Part shown: piece after piece, positions 26,936 through 34,968 of the stretch
Layout: the number at the start of each line of letters is the position of its first letter
Numbering within the stretch: the first letter of the stretch is position 1
Source of the DNA: Pseudonocardia sp.
GTDB lineage: Bacteria; Actinomycetota; Actinomycetes; Mycobacteriales; Pseudonocardiaceae
Assembly: GCF_029263155.1 (NCBI RefSeq)
Contig: NZ_JAJCYB010000074.1
Coordinates: 142,334 to 206,333 of the forward strand
Length of the DNA stretch: 64,000 nucleotides
Direction: 5' to 3'
Made by a program: the position numbers and the translations under genes
The notes under the pieces: generated by a model
What the model saw: only the letters and a program-made list of their open reading frames with translations
Database searches by the model: none
Told to the model about the DNA's origin: nothing

Positions 26936-28231
26936 ATGGCGGGCGTGCTGTCGCTGACCGAGTTGTCCGCCGCCGTGACCGCCGGCGAGCTGTCACCCAC
27001 CGAGCACGTCCGCGACGCCTGCGAGCGCCTCGCGGCCGACACCCACAACGCCGTGATCACCCTCGACGCCGACCGCGCCCTCGCACAGGCCGCCGCGCTC
27101 ACCGAGGAGCTGGCGCGCGGGGAGCGGCGCGGGCCGCTGCACGGCGTCGCGCTGGGCGTGAAGGACCTGTTCGACGTCGCCGGGCTGCCCACCCGCTGCG
27201 GCTCGGACGTCCTCGCCGACGCCCCGCCCGCCGTGGCCGACGCCGCCGTGGTGGCCCGGCTGCGCGCGGCGGGTGCGGTCGTCGTCGCGAAGCTGCACAC
27301 CCACGAGTTCGCCTACGGGCCCACCGGTGACGTCGCCGCGGCCGGTCCGGCCCGCAACCCGCACGACCCGTCGCGGATCACCGGCGGGTCGTCGTCGGGG
27401 TCGGCGGCGGCCGTCGCGGCCGGACACGTGGCGCTCGCGCTGGGCAGCGACACCGGCGCCAGCGTGCGCACCCCGGCGGCCCTGTGCGGCGTGGTCGGGC
27501 TCAAGCCCTCCTACGGCGCGCTGCCCGTCGACGGGGTGTTCCCGCTGTCACAGACGTGCGACCACGTCGGCTTCCTGACCGCGGACGTCGCGGGGGCGGC
27601 GCTGACCTGGGACGTGCTCGCCGGGTCCGGCGAGTTCCGGGTCGCGACGCGGGTGGGAGTGCTCGTCGACGACTTCTGGCGGGCCGCCGATCCCGTGCTG
27701 GACGCCGCCGTCGTCGCGGCCGTCGAGGAGCTGCGGGCGGGCGGCGTCGAGATCGTCGAGATCCGCACGCCCATGATCGAGGAACTGGCCGCGGTCTACC
27801 CGACGATCGTCGGGGCCGAGGCGTGGGCGACGCACCGCCACTGGGTGGCCGAGCGACCCGGGGCGTACCAGCCGGCCACCCGGGAGCGGCTGGCCGTGAA
27901 CGCCGACATGCCCGCCCACGTCTACGTCGACGCGCTGCGCACCCGCGCGCGACTGACCGCCGAGCTGCGCGCCGCCGTCGGTGACGTCGACGCGCTGGTG
28001 CTGCCGACCACCCGCCTGCGCGCCACGCCGATCGGCGCGGACGATGTCGACGGCGTGCCGGTGCGGCCGTCGCTGCTCGGACTGACGCTCCCGTTCAACC
28101 TCACCGGCTGGCCCGCGGTGTCGGTGCCCGGGGCCGTGTCGGACGGGGGGCTGCCGGCCGGGGTACAGCTCGTCGGGGTCGGGCTGGACGAGCGGAGCCT
28201 GCTGCACCTGGCCGGATCGGTCTCCCCGTGA
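26936..28231 (+). CDS. Amidase signature family enzyme
   Basis: A 431-residue amide hydrolase with the Ser-cisSer-Lys triad. Lys is in LGVKDLFDVAG, the cis-Ser in RITGGSSSGSAAAVAAG and the nucleophile Ser in GSDTGASVRTPAALCGVVG, where the usual Gly before Ser is Ala. It is not a GatA: there is no gatB or gatC nearby and the C-terminus is short. The substrate is unknown; the company of an M20 amidohydrolase suggests amide catabolism (inference). The ATG start gives MAGVLSLTELSAAV. Confidence 0.92.
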   Translation: MAGVLSLTELSAAVTAGELSPTEHVRDACERLAADTHNAVITLDADRALAQAAALTEELARGERRGPLHGVALGVKDLFDVAGLPTRCGSDVLADAPPAVADAAVVARLRAAGAVVVAKLHTHEFAYGPTGDVAAAGPARNPHDPSRITGGSSSGSAAAVAAGHVALALGSDTGASVRTPAALCGVVGLKPSYGALPVDGVFPLSQTCDHVGFLTADVAGAALTWDVLAGSGEFRVATRVGVLVDDFWRAADPVLDAAVVAAVEELRAGGVEIVEIRTPMIEELAAVYPTIVGAEAWATHRHWVAERPGAYQPATRERLAVNADMPAHVYVDALRTRARLTAELRAAVGDVDALVLPTTRLRATPIGADDVDGVPVRPSLLGLTLPFNLTGWPAVSVPGAVSDGGLPAGVQLVGVGLDERSLLHLAGSVSP

Positions 28232-28291
28232 GTCCCTGGTGTCGGTGCACCGATGCGCACTCACGAGGGCGGGACGCCTACCCTGCTGCCC

Positions 28292-29239
28292 GTGACGGAG
28301 CGAGCGGTCTGCGTGATCGGCACCGGGTTGATCGGCGGGTCGCTGCTGCGCGCCGCGGAGAAGGCCGGGCGTGCGGTGTGGGGCACGAGCGCGTCGGAGT
28401 CCACGGCGGCAGAGGCCCGCGCCGACGGGTTCGACGTCACCACCGACACCGACGCCGCGCTGCGCCGCGCCGCCGAGGCCGACGCGCTCGTGGTGCTCGC
28501 GGTGCCGCTGCCCGTGCTGCCCTCGGTGCTCGGGCGGGTGGACGCGGTCGCCCCGACCGTGCGGCTGACCGACGCCGTCAGCGTCAAGGTGGCGGTGGCC
28601 GACGCGGTGGCCCGGCACGCGCCCCGCGCGCGGTTCGTCGGCGGGCACCCGATGGCCGGCACGTCGGAGTCGGGCTGGGCGGCCGGCACGGCGGGGCTGT
28701 TCGTCGACGCCGCATGGGTGGTGGCCGCCGACGACGGCCTGGACCTCGACGTCTGGCGCGACGTCGCCGAGCTCGCCTGGGCGTGCGGCGCCCGCGTGGT
28801 GCCGGCGGCGTCCGACGAGCACGATCTCGCCGTCGCGCGGGTCTCGCACCTCCCGCACCTGCTGGCCGCCGTGCTCGCCGCGGTGGGCGCCGACGGCACG
28901 GACGACCTGCCGCTCGCGCTCGCCGCCGGGTCGTTCGCCGACGGCACGCGCGTGGCCGGCACCCGCCCCGAGCTGGTACTGGCGATGTGCGAGGGCAACC
29001 GCGACGCGCTGCTGGCCGCCGTCGACGACGCGCTGGGGCGGCTCGGTGCGATGCGCGGGGCGCTCGCCTCCACCGGCGGGCTGTCGGCCACGGTGCACGC
29101 CGGGCACGCCGGGCGCCTGCGCTGGGCGGATGCCCGCGATCCGCAGGGCGTGCGCGTCAGCCTCACGGGTCGCGCCCCCCTGGCCCGCCTGCGCGACATC
29201 GGCCGCCGCGGCGACACCGTCACCGGCTGGAAACCCTGA
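28292..29239 (+). CDS. tyrA: Prephenate dehydrogenase
   Basis: A 315-residue NAD-dependent enzyme of tyrosine synthesis (prephenate to 4-hydroxyphenylpyruvate). The Rossmann motif is CVIGTGLIGGSLLRAA, followed by ALVVLAVPLPVLPSVLG, the substrate-binding TDAVSVKVAVADAV and FVGGHPMAGTSESGWAAG, and the helical domain with VARVSHLPHLLAAVLAA. A GTG giving MTERAVCVIGTGLIGG was chosen; an ATG 13 codons earlier would add a peptide unlike the family. No ACT domain is present. It ends just before a cluster of inverted repeats. Confidence 0.93.
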   Translation: MTERAVCVIGTGLIGGSLLRAAEKAGRAVWGTSASESTAAEARADGFDVTTDTDAALRRAAEADALVVLAVPLPVLPSVLGRVDAVAPTVRLTDAVSVKVAVADAVARHAPRARFVGGHPMAGTSESGWAAGTAGLFVDAAWVVAADDGLDLDVWRDVAELAWACGARVVPAASDEHDLAVARVSHLPHLLAAVLAAVGADGTDDLPLALAAGSFADGTRVAGTRPELVLAMCEGNRDALLAAVDDALGRLGAMRGALASTGGLSATVHAGHAGRLRWADARDPQGVRVSLTGRAPLARLRDIGRRGDTVTGWKP

Positions 29240-29245
29240 CCCACA

Positions 29246-29344
29246 CCCCGACTCGCGCACACTCACACCCCGACTCGCGCGTGAACCCCGCGAGTCGGGG
29301 TTTCCGTGCGCGCGAGTCGGGGTTTCCGTGCGCGCGAGTCGGGG
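29246..29344. repeat. 22-bp-period inverted repeat cluster between convergent genes
   Basis: The 12-mer CCCCGACTCGCG occurs twice, 22 bp apart, and is then followed by three copies of its complement CGCGAGTCGGGG, again exactly 22 bp apart. The two sets can pair into nested hairpins. The cluster fills the gap between tyrA and the convergent glycolipid-binding gene and touches the latter's stop codon. It probably terminates both transcripts, and the exact spacing suggests a repeat unit that duplicated with its spacer. Confidence 0.85.
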
Positions 29345-29959
29345 TCAGCTGGCGGCGGCCGTGGGGCCCGCGCCGGGAGCGGGCGGGCCGAGGCGGGTGG
29401 CCACGCCGGGATAGTGCGTGACCAGACCCTCGGAGTCGACCGTGAGGTCGGCGTGGAAGTCGTTCCAGGTGAACCCGACGGTGGCCGAGCCGGTGGTATC
29501 GAGCACGGAGACGGTGCGGTACTGCTGCTCGACGGCCTCCACCTCCAGGTCCGGCAGCGACACGAACACCACCGGCACCGTGTGCCCGTCCGCCTCCCGC
29601 TGCAGCCCGAGGCGCCGGATGGGCAGGGTGTTGAACATCGGGCTGTACGCCAGGTCGATGTCGACGGCACCTCCGAACGCACCGCGGTCGCCTCCCGAGC
29701 CGCGGTCGAGGAGCCAGAAGCCGTCCTCGGTGCGGTTCATCGTGAGGTGCCGTTCGCGCTGCGCGGTGGCGCAGGTGACCGAGAGCCGTTCGACCCGGCC
29801 GCCGTCGTCGACCACGAGGCGGTACGAGGCGGTGAAGTCACCCGCCGGGTCGGTACGGACCATCCGGCCCAGCGCGCGGAATCCTCCCGGCGCGAGCAGC
29901 AGGCGCGTGCCCTCGAGTCCGTGGCCGTCCTCGGCCTGCCAGGTGAGCATGGTCGTCAC
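29345..29959 (-). CDS. Putative glycolipid-binding domain protein
   Basis: A 204-residue protein of the putative glycolipid-binding family (the Mycobacterium Rv-type beta-rich proteins). The pattern is typical: LTWQAEDGHGLEGTRLLL, YRLVVDDGGRVERLSV, DGFWLLDRG, IDLAYSPMFNTLPIRRL and VSLPDLEVEAVEQQYRTVS. No signal peptide is present, so it is cytoplasmic. The start is either the GTG used here or an ATG three codons on. Its own biological role is not established. Confidence 0.88.
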   Translation of the reverse strand: MTTMLTWQAEDGHGLEGTRLLLAPGGFRALGRMVRTDPAGDFTASYRLVVDDGGRVERLSVTCATAQRERHLTMNRTEDGFWLLDRGSGGDRGAFGGAVDIDLAYSPMFNTLPIRRLGLQREADGHTVPVVFVSLPDLEVEAVEQQYRTVSVLDTTGSATVGFTWNDFHADLTVDSEGLVTHYPGVATRLGPPAPGAGPTAAAS

Positions 29960-29990
29960 GGGGCCTACCGTAGTTGCATCGGCAGGGGCC

Positions 29991-30015
29991 GTGCCCCCTC
30001 CGGGTGAGGGGGCAC
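29991..30015 (-). terminator. Hairpin terminator after antitoxin-like gene
   Basis: A perfect 10-bp stem (GTGCCCCCTC with its complement) with a 5-base loop, 19 bases downstream of the stop of the MT0933-like gene. Confidence 0.75.
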
Positions 30016-30033
30016 GTCACATCTGCGTTGCAC

Positions 30034-30222
30034 TCAGGGCGTCTGAGTGGCCGGCGGGTCCGGAATCAGCTCCTTGAGCTTGTCGACGGCCATGTCGACC
30101 TGCTCCGCGTGCCCGAACTTCTCCTTGACGAACTCGCCGGCCTGCTCGGCCGCGTCCTCGATCTTGTCGCCGTGCTCGTTGATGAGCTCTCCGGCCTTGC
30201 CTGCGAGGTTGTTGATATCCAT
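30034..30222 (-). CDS. MT0933-like antitoxin family protein
   Basis: A 62-residue, acidic, helical protein matching the MT0933-like antitoxin family: LAGKAGELINEHGDKIEDAA, then EQAGEFVKEKFGHAEQVDMA and VDKLKELIPDPP. In mycobacteria the relative neutralises an SRPBCC-fold toxin encoded next to it. No SRPBCC gene is adjacent here, so it is an orphan in this window. The ATG giving MDINNLAGKAG has a GAAGGGGG site upstream. Confidence 0.85.
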   Translation of the reverse strand: MDINNLAGKAGELINEHGDKIEDAAEQAGEFVKEKFGHAEQVDMAVDKLKELIPDPPATQTP

Positions 30223-30300
30223 CGGGTGCCCCCTTCTCGAGCGTTGTACCCGGCGCCATCCTGCACCCGCCGCGCCCGTCCGGACCAGCCGGTCAGCCGA

Positions 30301-31227
30301 TCAGGGCTCCCGGACCGCGTCCGGTGCATCCAGATCGTCCCGGATGCCGCGGAAGACCGGTTGGCGCAGGCGACCGTCCTTCGTCCAGCCGAGGTGGGCG
30401 ACCTCGACGACGACACCGGGCTCGCACCAGTGCGCCCCCTCCGCGTCGAGGCGCGGGAGCCGCTCCGTGAACGGGGGTGACGGCGCCGCGAGCGTCGTGA
30501 GCCGCTCGCCCAGCACCCGCTGCACCGAGTCGCCGGCCAGGCCCGAGCCGACGCGCCCGGCGAACGCGAGGCCGGTCCGGTCGAGCACGCCGAGCAGCAG
30601 CGCCCCGATCCGCGAGGCGCTGGTGCGCTCCTCGCGCCAGCCACCCACCAGGCACGGCTGCGTGCGCCGGTGCGTCACCTTCACCCATCCCGGGCTGCGC
30701 CTGCCCGGTCGGTAGACCGACCCCCGCTGCTTCGCGACGACGCCCTCCATGCCGCGCTGCGCGGTGGCGTCGAGCAGCGCGGGCCCGTCGGTGTAGATCG
30801 GCGACAGCGACACCGTCGACAGTGGAGCGGCGTCCAGGCGCTCCAGGGTGGCTCGCCGCTCGTCGAACGGCCTGTCGAGCAGCGACACCCCGTAGAGGCG
30901 CAGGATGTCGAAGGCCATGAACGTGACGGGCCGCGCCCGCGCCGCGCGCTCCTCGATGGGCCGGTGCATGCGGTCGGCGAGCGCGGAGAAGCTCGGCACC
31001 CCGTTCTCCAGGAGCACGACCTCGCCGTCGAGCAGGACGTCGGGGGCCAGCGTGAGCAGGTCCGCGAGCTCGGGGAAGTGCGTCGTGACGTCACGGCCGC
31101 TGCGACTGCGCAGCGTGAGACGGGAGTCGGCGACGTCGGCGAGCAGCCGCATGCCGTCCCACTTCACCTCGTAGAGCCAATCCGGGCCCGCCGGAAGGGC
31201 CCCAGGGGTGGCGAGCATGGGCTGCAC
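30301..31227 (-). CDS. ATP-dependent DNA ligase, LigD-type ligase domain
   Basis: A 308-residue stand-alone ligase that seals double-strand breaks in bacterial non-homologous end joining. The adenylated Lys is in YEVKWDGMRLLA (Lys22). Further nucleotidyltransferase motifs are FPELADLLTLAPDVLLDGEV, VTFMAFDILRL, GMEGVVAKQRGSVY and WVKVTHRR. The OB-fold follows (CLVGGWREERTSASRIGALLLG ...VEVAHLGWTKDGRLRQPVF). The GTG giving MQPMLATPG is the family N-terminus. It is divergent from ku with 18 bases between start codons. Polymerase and nuclease modules of full LigD are not in the window. Confidence 0.93.
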   Translation of the reverse strand: MQPMLATPGALPAGPDWLYEVKWDGMRLLADVADSRLTLRSRSGRDVTTHFPELADLLTLAPDVLLDGEVVLLENGVPSFSALADRMHRPIEERAARARPVTFMAFDILRLYGVSLLDRPFDERRATLERLDAAPLSTVSLSPIYTDGPALLDATAQRGMEGVVAKQRGSVYRPGRRSPGWVKVTHRRTQPCLVGGWREERTSASRIGALLLGVLDRTGLAFAGRVGSGLAGDSVQRVLGERLTTLAAPSPPFTERLPRLDAEGAHWCEPGVVVEVAHLGWTKDGRLRQPVFRGIRDDLDAPDAVREP

Positions 31228-31245
31228 CCGGTCATGCTGACATCC

Positions 31246-32157
31246 ATGCGGGCAATGTGGAGCGGGGCTGTGTCGTTCGGGCTGGTGAGCGTGCCGATCA
31301 AGCTGTATGCCGCCACGACCAACCACGACATCCGCTTCCACCAGGTGCACGGCGCCGACGGTGGTCGGATCAAGTACAAGCGCACCTGCTCCCTCGACGG
31401 CGAGGAGGTGGACTACGCCGACATCGTCAAGGGCTACGAGACCGACGACGGCGAGCTGATCACGCTCACCGAGGAGGACATGGACGCGCTGCCCACGGCG
31501 ACCGGTCACGAGATCGACGTGATCGAGTTCGTGCCGGCCGACCAGATCGACCCCCTGCTGTTCGACAAGTCCTACTACCTCGAACCCGAGGCGAAGGCGG
31601 CGAAGCCCTACGCCCTGCTGCGCGAGGCGCTGATCGACACCGACCGGATGGCCGTGGTCAAGGTGGCGCTGCGCCAGCGCGAGACGCTCGCGCTGCTGCG
31701 GGTGCGCGGCAAGGCGATCGTGCTGCAGACGATGCTGTGGCCCGACGAGGTGCGCGAGCCCGAGTTCGACATCCTCGACAACGACGTGGAGCTGCGGCCC
31801 CAGGAGCTGCAGATGGCGGCGTCGCTGGTGGAGAGCCTGGGCGCCGACTTCGATCCCGACGACTTCCACGACGAGTACCGCGACGCCGTCGTCGCCATGA
31901 TCGAGCAGAAGCGCTCCACGGGCGAGGCCCGCCCCGCCCCGGTCGCCGAGAAGGCGGGCGACGACGGCGACAGCATGACCGACCTGCTCACCGCGCTGCA
32001 GCGCAGCGTGGAGGCCGCACGGGCCGGGTCCGGCAAGGCGGAGCCCGAGCCGGAGGAGAAGCCGGCGGCGAAGAAGGCCCCGGCGCGCAAGCAGGCGGCG
32101 AAGAAGGCGGACGACGAGGACGCGGCCCCCCGCAAGCGCACCCGCAAGCCGGCCTGA
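31246..32157 (+). CDS. ku: Non-homologous end-joining protein Ku
   Basis: A 303-residue DNA-end-binding protein. The core is canonical: MRAMWSGAVSFGLVSVPIKL, YKRTCSLDGEEVDYADIVKG, IDPLLFDKSYYLEP, LLREALIDTDRMAVVKVALR and LQTMLWPDEVREPEFD. After about residue 240 comes a conserved segment DSMTDLLTALQRSVEAARAG and then a long Lys/Ala/Glu-rich basic tail (KKAPARKQAAKKADDEDAAP) thought to help DNA binding. It forms a ring around DNA ends and recruits the divergently encoded ligase. The segment before the basic tail recurs in the BrnA-like antitoxin near the window's end. Confidence 0.97.
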   Translation: MRAMWSGAVSFGLVSVPIKLYAATTNHDIRFHQVHGADGGRIKYKRTCSLDGEEVDYADIVKGYETDDGELITLTEEDMDALPTATGHEIDVIEFVPADQIDPLLFDKSYYLEPEAKAAKPYALLREALIDTDRMAVVKVALRQRETLALLRVRGKAIVLQTMLWPDEVREPEFDILDNDVELRPQELQMAASLVESLGADFDPDDFHDEYRDAVVAMIEQKRSTGEARPAPVAEKAGDDGDSMTDLLTALQRSVEAARAGSGKAEPEPEEKPAAKKAPARKQAAKKADDEDAAPRKRTRKPA

Positions 32158-32203
32158 CCCGGTTCGCCGCGACACCACGAGCGTCTCGCAGACCTACCAC
32201 GTC

Positions 32204-32267
32204 CGCGCAGACCGTCCGGCGCCTGCGACGAGCCGATGGGTCTGCGCGCGCCCGGACGGTCTGCGCG
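32204..32267. terminator. Long inverted repeat between convergent ku and LCP genes
   Basis: CGCGCAGACCGTCCGG and its exact complement (16 bp) are separated by 32 bases. An additional GGTCTGCGCG copy lies inside the loop. Located in the gap between two convergent genes, it probably acts as a bidirectional terminator. Confidence 0.7.
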
Positions 32268-32288
32268 ACCGGCCACCACCCTCGCGGC

Positions 32289-33503
32289 TCAGGGGCCGAG
32301 CGCGCTGCCCGACGGGACCTCGTCCACGGCCAGGGCGTCGAACAGCGCCAGGGCCCGGTCGCGGTCCCAGTTCACGACGCCGTCGCGGACCGGCACCGTG
32401 GTGGTGACGCCGCCGTCGCTGACGCCACGCATGGCCAGGCCGAACGCCGCCAGGTGCCAGACGTGGGTGCCGTCGTCCACGGTGATGGCGCTGGACAGCC
32501 CGGTGGCCAGCGGGACCACCCGGAACGGGTTGAGCAGCGTGGCCGGGCTGGTGACCTTCGACAGCAGCGCGGAGATGAACGCGCGCTGGCGCTCGACGCG
32601 GCCGAAGTCCGAGCTCGCCGTGGCGCGCGTACGCACGTAGCCCAGCGCGGTGGCCTGGTCGAGCGTCTGGCAGCCCGCCTCGATGTCAAGCGCGGCCTTG
32701 GGGTCCTCGATGGCCTCGGGCACGCAGAGGTCCACGCCGCCCACCGCGTCGACGACGCTGACGAACCCGGTGAACCCGATCTGCACGTAGTGGTCGATCT
32801 CCAGACCCGTGGCGCCCTCCACCGTGCGCACCAGCAGGCCCGGGCCGCCGCCCTCGCCGTCCGACTCACCCCGCCCGTAGGCAGAATTGATCTTGTGGCG
32901 GCCGTGGCCCGGGATGTCGACCATCGAGTCGCGCGGGATGCTGACCAGCGTCGACGGCCCGCCTCCGGTGTGCAACAGCATGATCGTGTCGGTGAGCTCG
33001 GACTCCGGATCGCCGGTGGCGAGCTCGGCGCGCTGCTCCTCGGTGAGCTCGGCCCGGCTGTCGGACCCGACGATCAGGTAGTTCGTGCCCTCGGAGGTGG
33101 CGTCGCTCTCCGACGGCAGGGCGTCGACCCGGTCCAGGGTGGTGTCGATGTACACGGCGAACCCGATCACGAGGAACAGCACCACCCCGAGGGTCGTGCC
33201 GATGCGGCGGCGCCAGTCCGGGCGGCGGGGTGGCCGCGACGCCGCCGGCCGGTGCGGGGGCGGGCCGGACGGGCGGCGCTGCGGGCCGCCGGGGCGCCGC
33301 GGCGGGGGCCGGCGTGGGGCGTCCCGTCCGGGCGGGAGCACGGAGGTCTCCTGCACCGGTCTCGGGTTCACCGGCGGCCGGTGACCTCCCGGGGGCGGCG
33401 GCCAGGACGGCGGGAGCGGGGACGGCGGCCGGGGACGCTGGGGCTGCTGCCCCCAGCCGGGCCCGCCTCCCCGCCTCGGCGGGTTCCCACCTCGCTCGTT
33501 CAT
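32289..33503 (-). CDS. LytR-CpsA-Psr (LCP) family cell-wall polymer ligase
   Basis: A 404-residue membrane-anchored protein transferring lipid-linked polymers (arabinogalactan or teichoic-type) to peptidoglycan. A Pro/Arg-rich cytoplasmic N-terminus (about 97 residues) precedes one transmembrane helix (IGTTLGVVLFLVIGFAVYI) and the extracellular LCP domain: YLIVGSDSRAELT, ELTDTIMLLHTGG, LVSIPRDSMVDIPGHGRHKIN, DHYVQIGFTGFVSVVDAVGG and GYVRTRATASSDFGRVERQ, with the conserved Arg/Asp residues. The ATG giving MNERGGNPPRRGGG follows a GAGGGAG site. Confidence 0.93.
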   Translation of the reverse strand: MNERGGNPPRRGGGPGWGQQPQRPRPPSPLPPSWPPPPGGHRPPVNPRPVQETSVLPPGRDAPRRPPPRRPGGPQRRPSGPPPHRPAASRPPRRPDWRRRIGTTLGVVLFLVIGFAVYIDTTLDRVDALPSESDATSEGTNYLIVGSDSRAELTEEQRAELATGDPESELTDTIMLLHTGGGPSTLVSIPRDSMVDIPGHGRHKINSAYGRGESDGEGGGPGLLVRTVEGATGLEIDHYVQIGFTGFVSVVDAVGGVDLCVPEAIEDPKAALDIEAGCQTLDQATALGYVRTRATASSDFGRVERQRAFISALLSKVTSPATLLNPFRVVPLATGLSSAITVDDGTHVWHLAAFGLAMRGVSDGGVTTTVPVRDGVVNWDRDRALALFDALAVDEVPSGSALGP

Positions 33504-33649
33504 CGCACTCCCTCGCTGCGCCGGCCGGTACCGCGCGGGCACGCCCGACCGGACGATCACCGGCCGGTCACGATACGCGCGCGGGGTCACGGGCCTTCGC
33601 AGTACAGGACGTGCGACATCCCGCCGGGGTTCCGGGCACGGGCCGGGGC

Positions 33650-34171
33650 TCAGCCCTCCAGGAGCGGCTCGCCCTCGAAGATCCCCAGCTGCTCGGCGTA
33701 GAACTCGATGCCGACGCCGTTGGGATCGCGGATGTAGAGGCTGTTGTGGATACCGCGGTCCGGGCCGATGTAGGCGATGCCGGCCTCGTCCAGGCGCGCG
33801 CGGGCGGCCGCGAACTCCTCGTCGGTCGTCGACAGCGCGATGTGCTGCACCGCGCCGATCGTCTCGGAGAAGTCGGGGTGGTCGTGGCCGGGGAAGTCGA
33901 AGAAGCCGAGCAGGTTGCGGTTGCCGATGTCGAAGAAGAAGTGGCTCGACCCGGCGTAGTCGCGGTTCTCCACGAGCTCCACCAGCGGGAACCCGAGGAC
34001 GTCCTGGTAGAAGCGGATCGTCTCCTCGACGTCGCGGCAGATCAGGGCGGCATGGTGCACGCCGCGCACGGTGCTGGCCGGCCGTTCGGCGATCGGTGTG
34101 AGGTACTTGTCCTTCAGCTCGGCACGGCGCGCGCGCACGGCGTCGAGTTCGGCACCCTCGGGCTGGGGCAT
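33650..34171 (-). CDS. VOC family dioxygenase/glyoxalase-like protein
   Basis: A 173-residue vicinal-oxygen-chelate protein. After a charged N-terminal helix, the two beta-alpha-beta-beta-beta modules are RGVHHAALICRDVEETIRFY with SSHFFFDIGNRNLLGFFDFPG, and IGAVQHIALSTTDEEFAAAR with NSLYIRDPNGVGIEFYAE. The likely metal ligands are the His of HHAAL, His of QHIAL and Glu of IEFYAE. The enzyme class (extradiol dioxygenase, glyoxalase or other) cannot be fixed. It is a lone gene, divergent from a hypothetical gene with 86 bases between. Confidence 0.9.
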   Translation of the reverse strand: MPQPEGAELDAVRARRAELKDKYLTPIAERPASTVRGVHHAALICRDVEETIRFYQDVLGFPLVELVENRDYAGSSHFFFDIGNRNLLGFFDFPGHDHPDFSETIGAVQHIALSTTDEEFAAARARLDEAGIAYIGPDRGIHNSLYIRDPNGVGIEFYAEQLGIFEGEPLLEG

Positions 34172-34257
34172 CGGAGGAATCCCTTCTTCGGAGCGGGCTG
34201 TGACCCGACCAACGGTAGTTGTGCGATCAACATTCCGCCTGTGGGGTACACCAGGGT

Positions 34258-34863
34258 ATGGACGAACGCTTCGACGGGTGGATCGCCGGTCTCGGCACGC
34301 GATCCGGGCTGCGTGCCGTCGTCGGCATCTGGCCGCGCTCGCCCCTCGGATCCTTCACCGACGTCATGGTGGAGACGGCGGGCGGTCACCGCCTGCTGCT
34401 GGCGCCGTCGGCGGAGGTGGCCGAGTTCGTCGCCGCCACCTACGTGTTCGACGAGGTGCGCGTCGGGCCCGTGCGCAGCCGCACCGACGGCACGCGCTGG
34501 GCGGTCGACGCGGACCCGTTGGCCCTGGAGTTCACCGTCGGCGGGCGCCCACCGCTGGGCACGCTGCTGCGGACCGTTCCGCGGCCGCTGGCCCGACACC
34601 CGCGCTGGATCTCGGTGATCGACGGCATCGCGCGCCGCGCGCTGCCCGGCGTGCGCACCCGCGGCAGCGCCGGTGGGGGCCGCGAGGAGTTCTACGGCGC
34701 GCTCGACCTGCACCGCATCACGGCCGCCACCGTGCACTGGCAGGGCACCGACCGGGGCGGCCTGGCGCCCGTGGACCCGCCCGTACGGTTCGGGTTCGGG
34801 TCGACTCCGCGCACGCCGGCGCTGGCCCGCATCACGACCGTGGTGCGCAGCACCGCCGGGTGA
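34258..34863 (+). CDS. Hypothetical protein, conserved-looking
   Basis: A 201-residue protein I do not recognise. It looks real: ATG with balanced composition, start MDERFDGWIAGLGTRSGLRA, then strand-like VVGIWPRSPLGSFTDVMVET, a central LARHPRWISVIDGIARRALP and an end rich in Arg and Thr. No transmembrane helix, signal peptide or catalytic motif is visible. It diverges from the VOC gene and converges on the isomerase-like gene. Confidence 0.75.
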   Translation: MDERFDGWIAGLGTRSGLRAVVGIWPRSPLGSFTDVMVETAGGHRLLLAPSAEVAEFVAATYVFDEVRVGPVRSRTDGTRWAVDADPLALEFTVGGRPPLGTLLRTVPRPLARHPRWISVIDGIARRALPGVRTRGSAGGGREEFYGALDLHRITAATVHWQGTDRGGLAPVDPPVRFGFGSTPRTPALARITTVVRSTAG

Positions 34864-34968
34864 CCGGCCGATCCCGCCACCAACGGCACGATCGCCCACC
34901 CGGGGCGTACGGGCCTGCCGTTCGTCGTCGGGCACCGGGGTGGACGCGGCCCCCATGCACGGGCGCCG

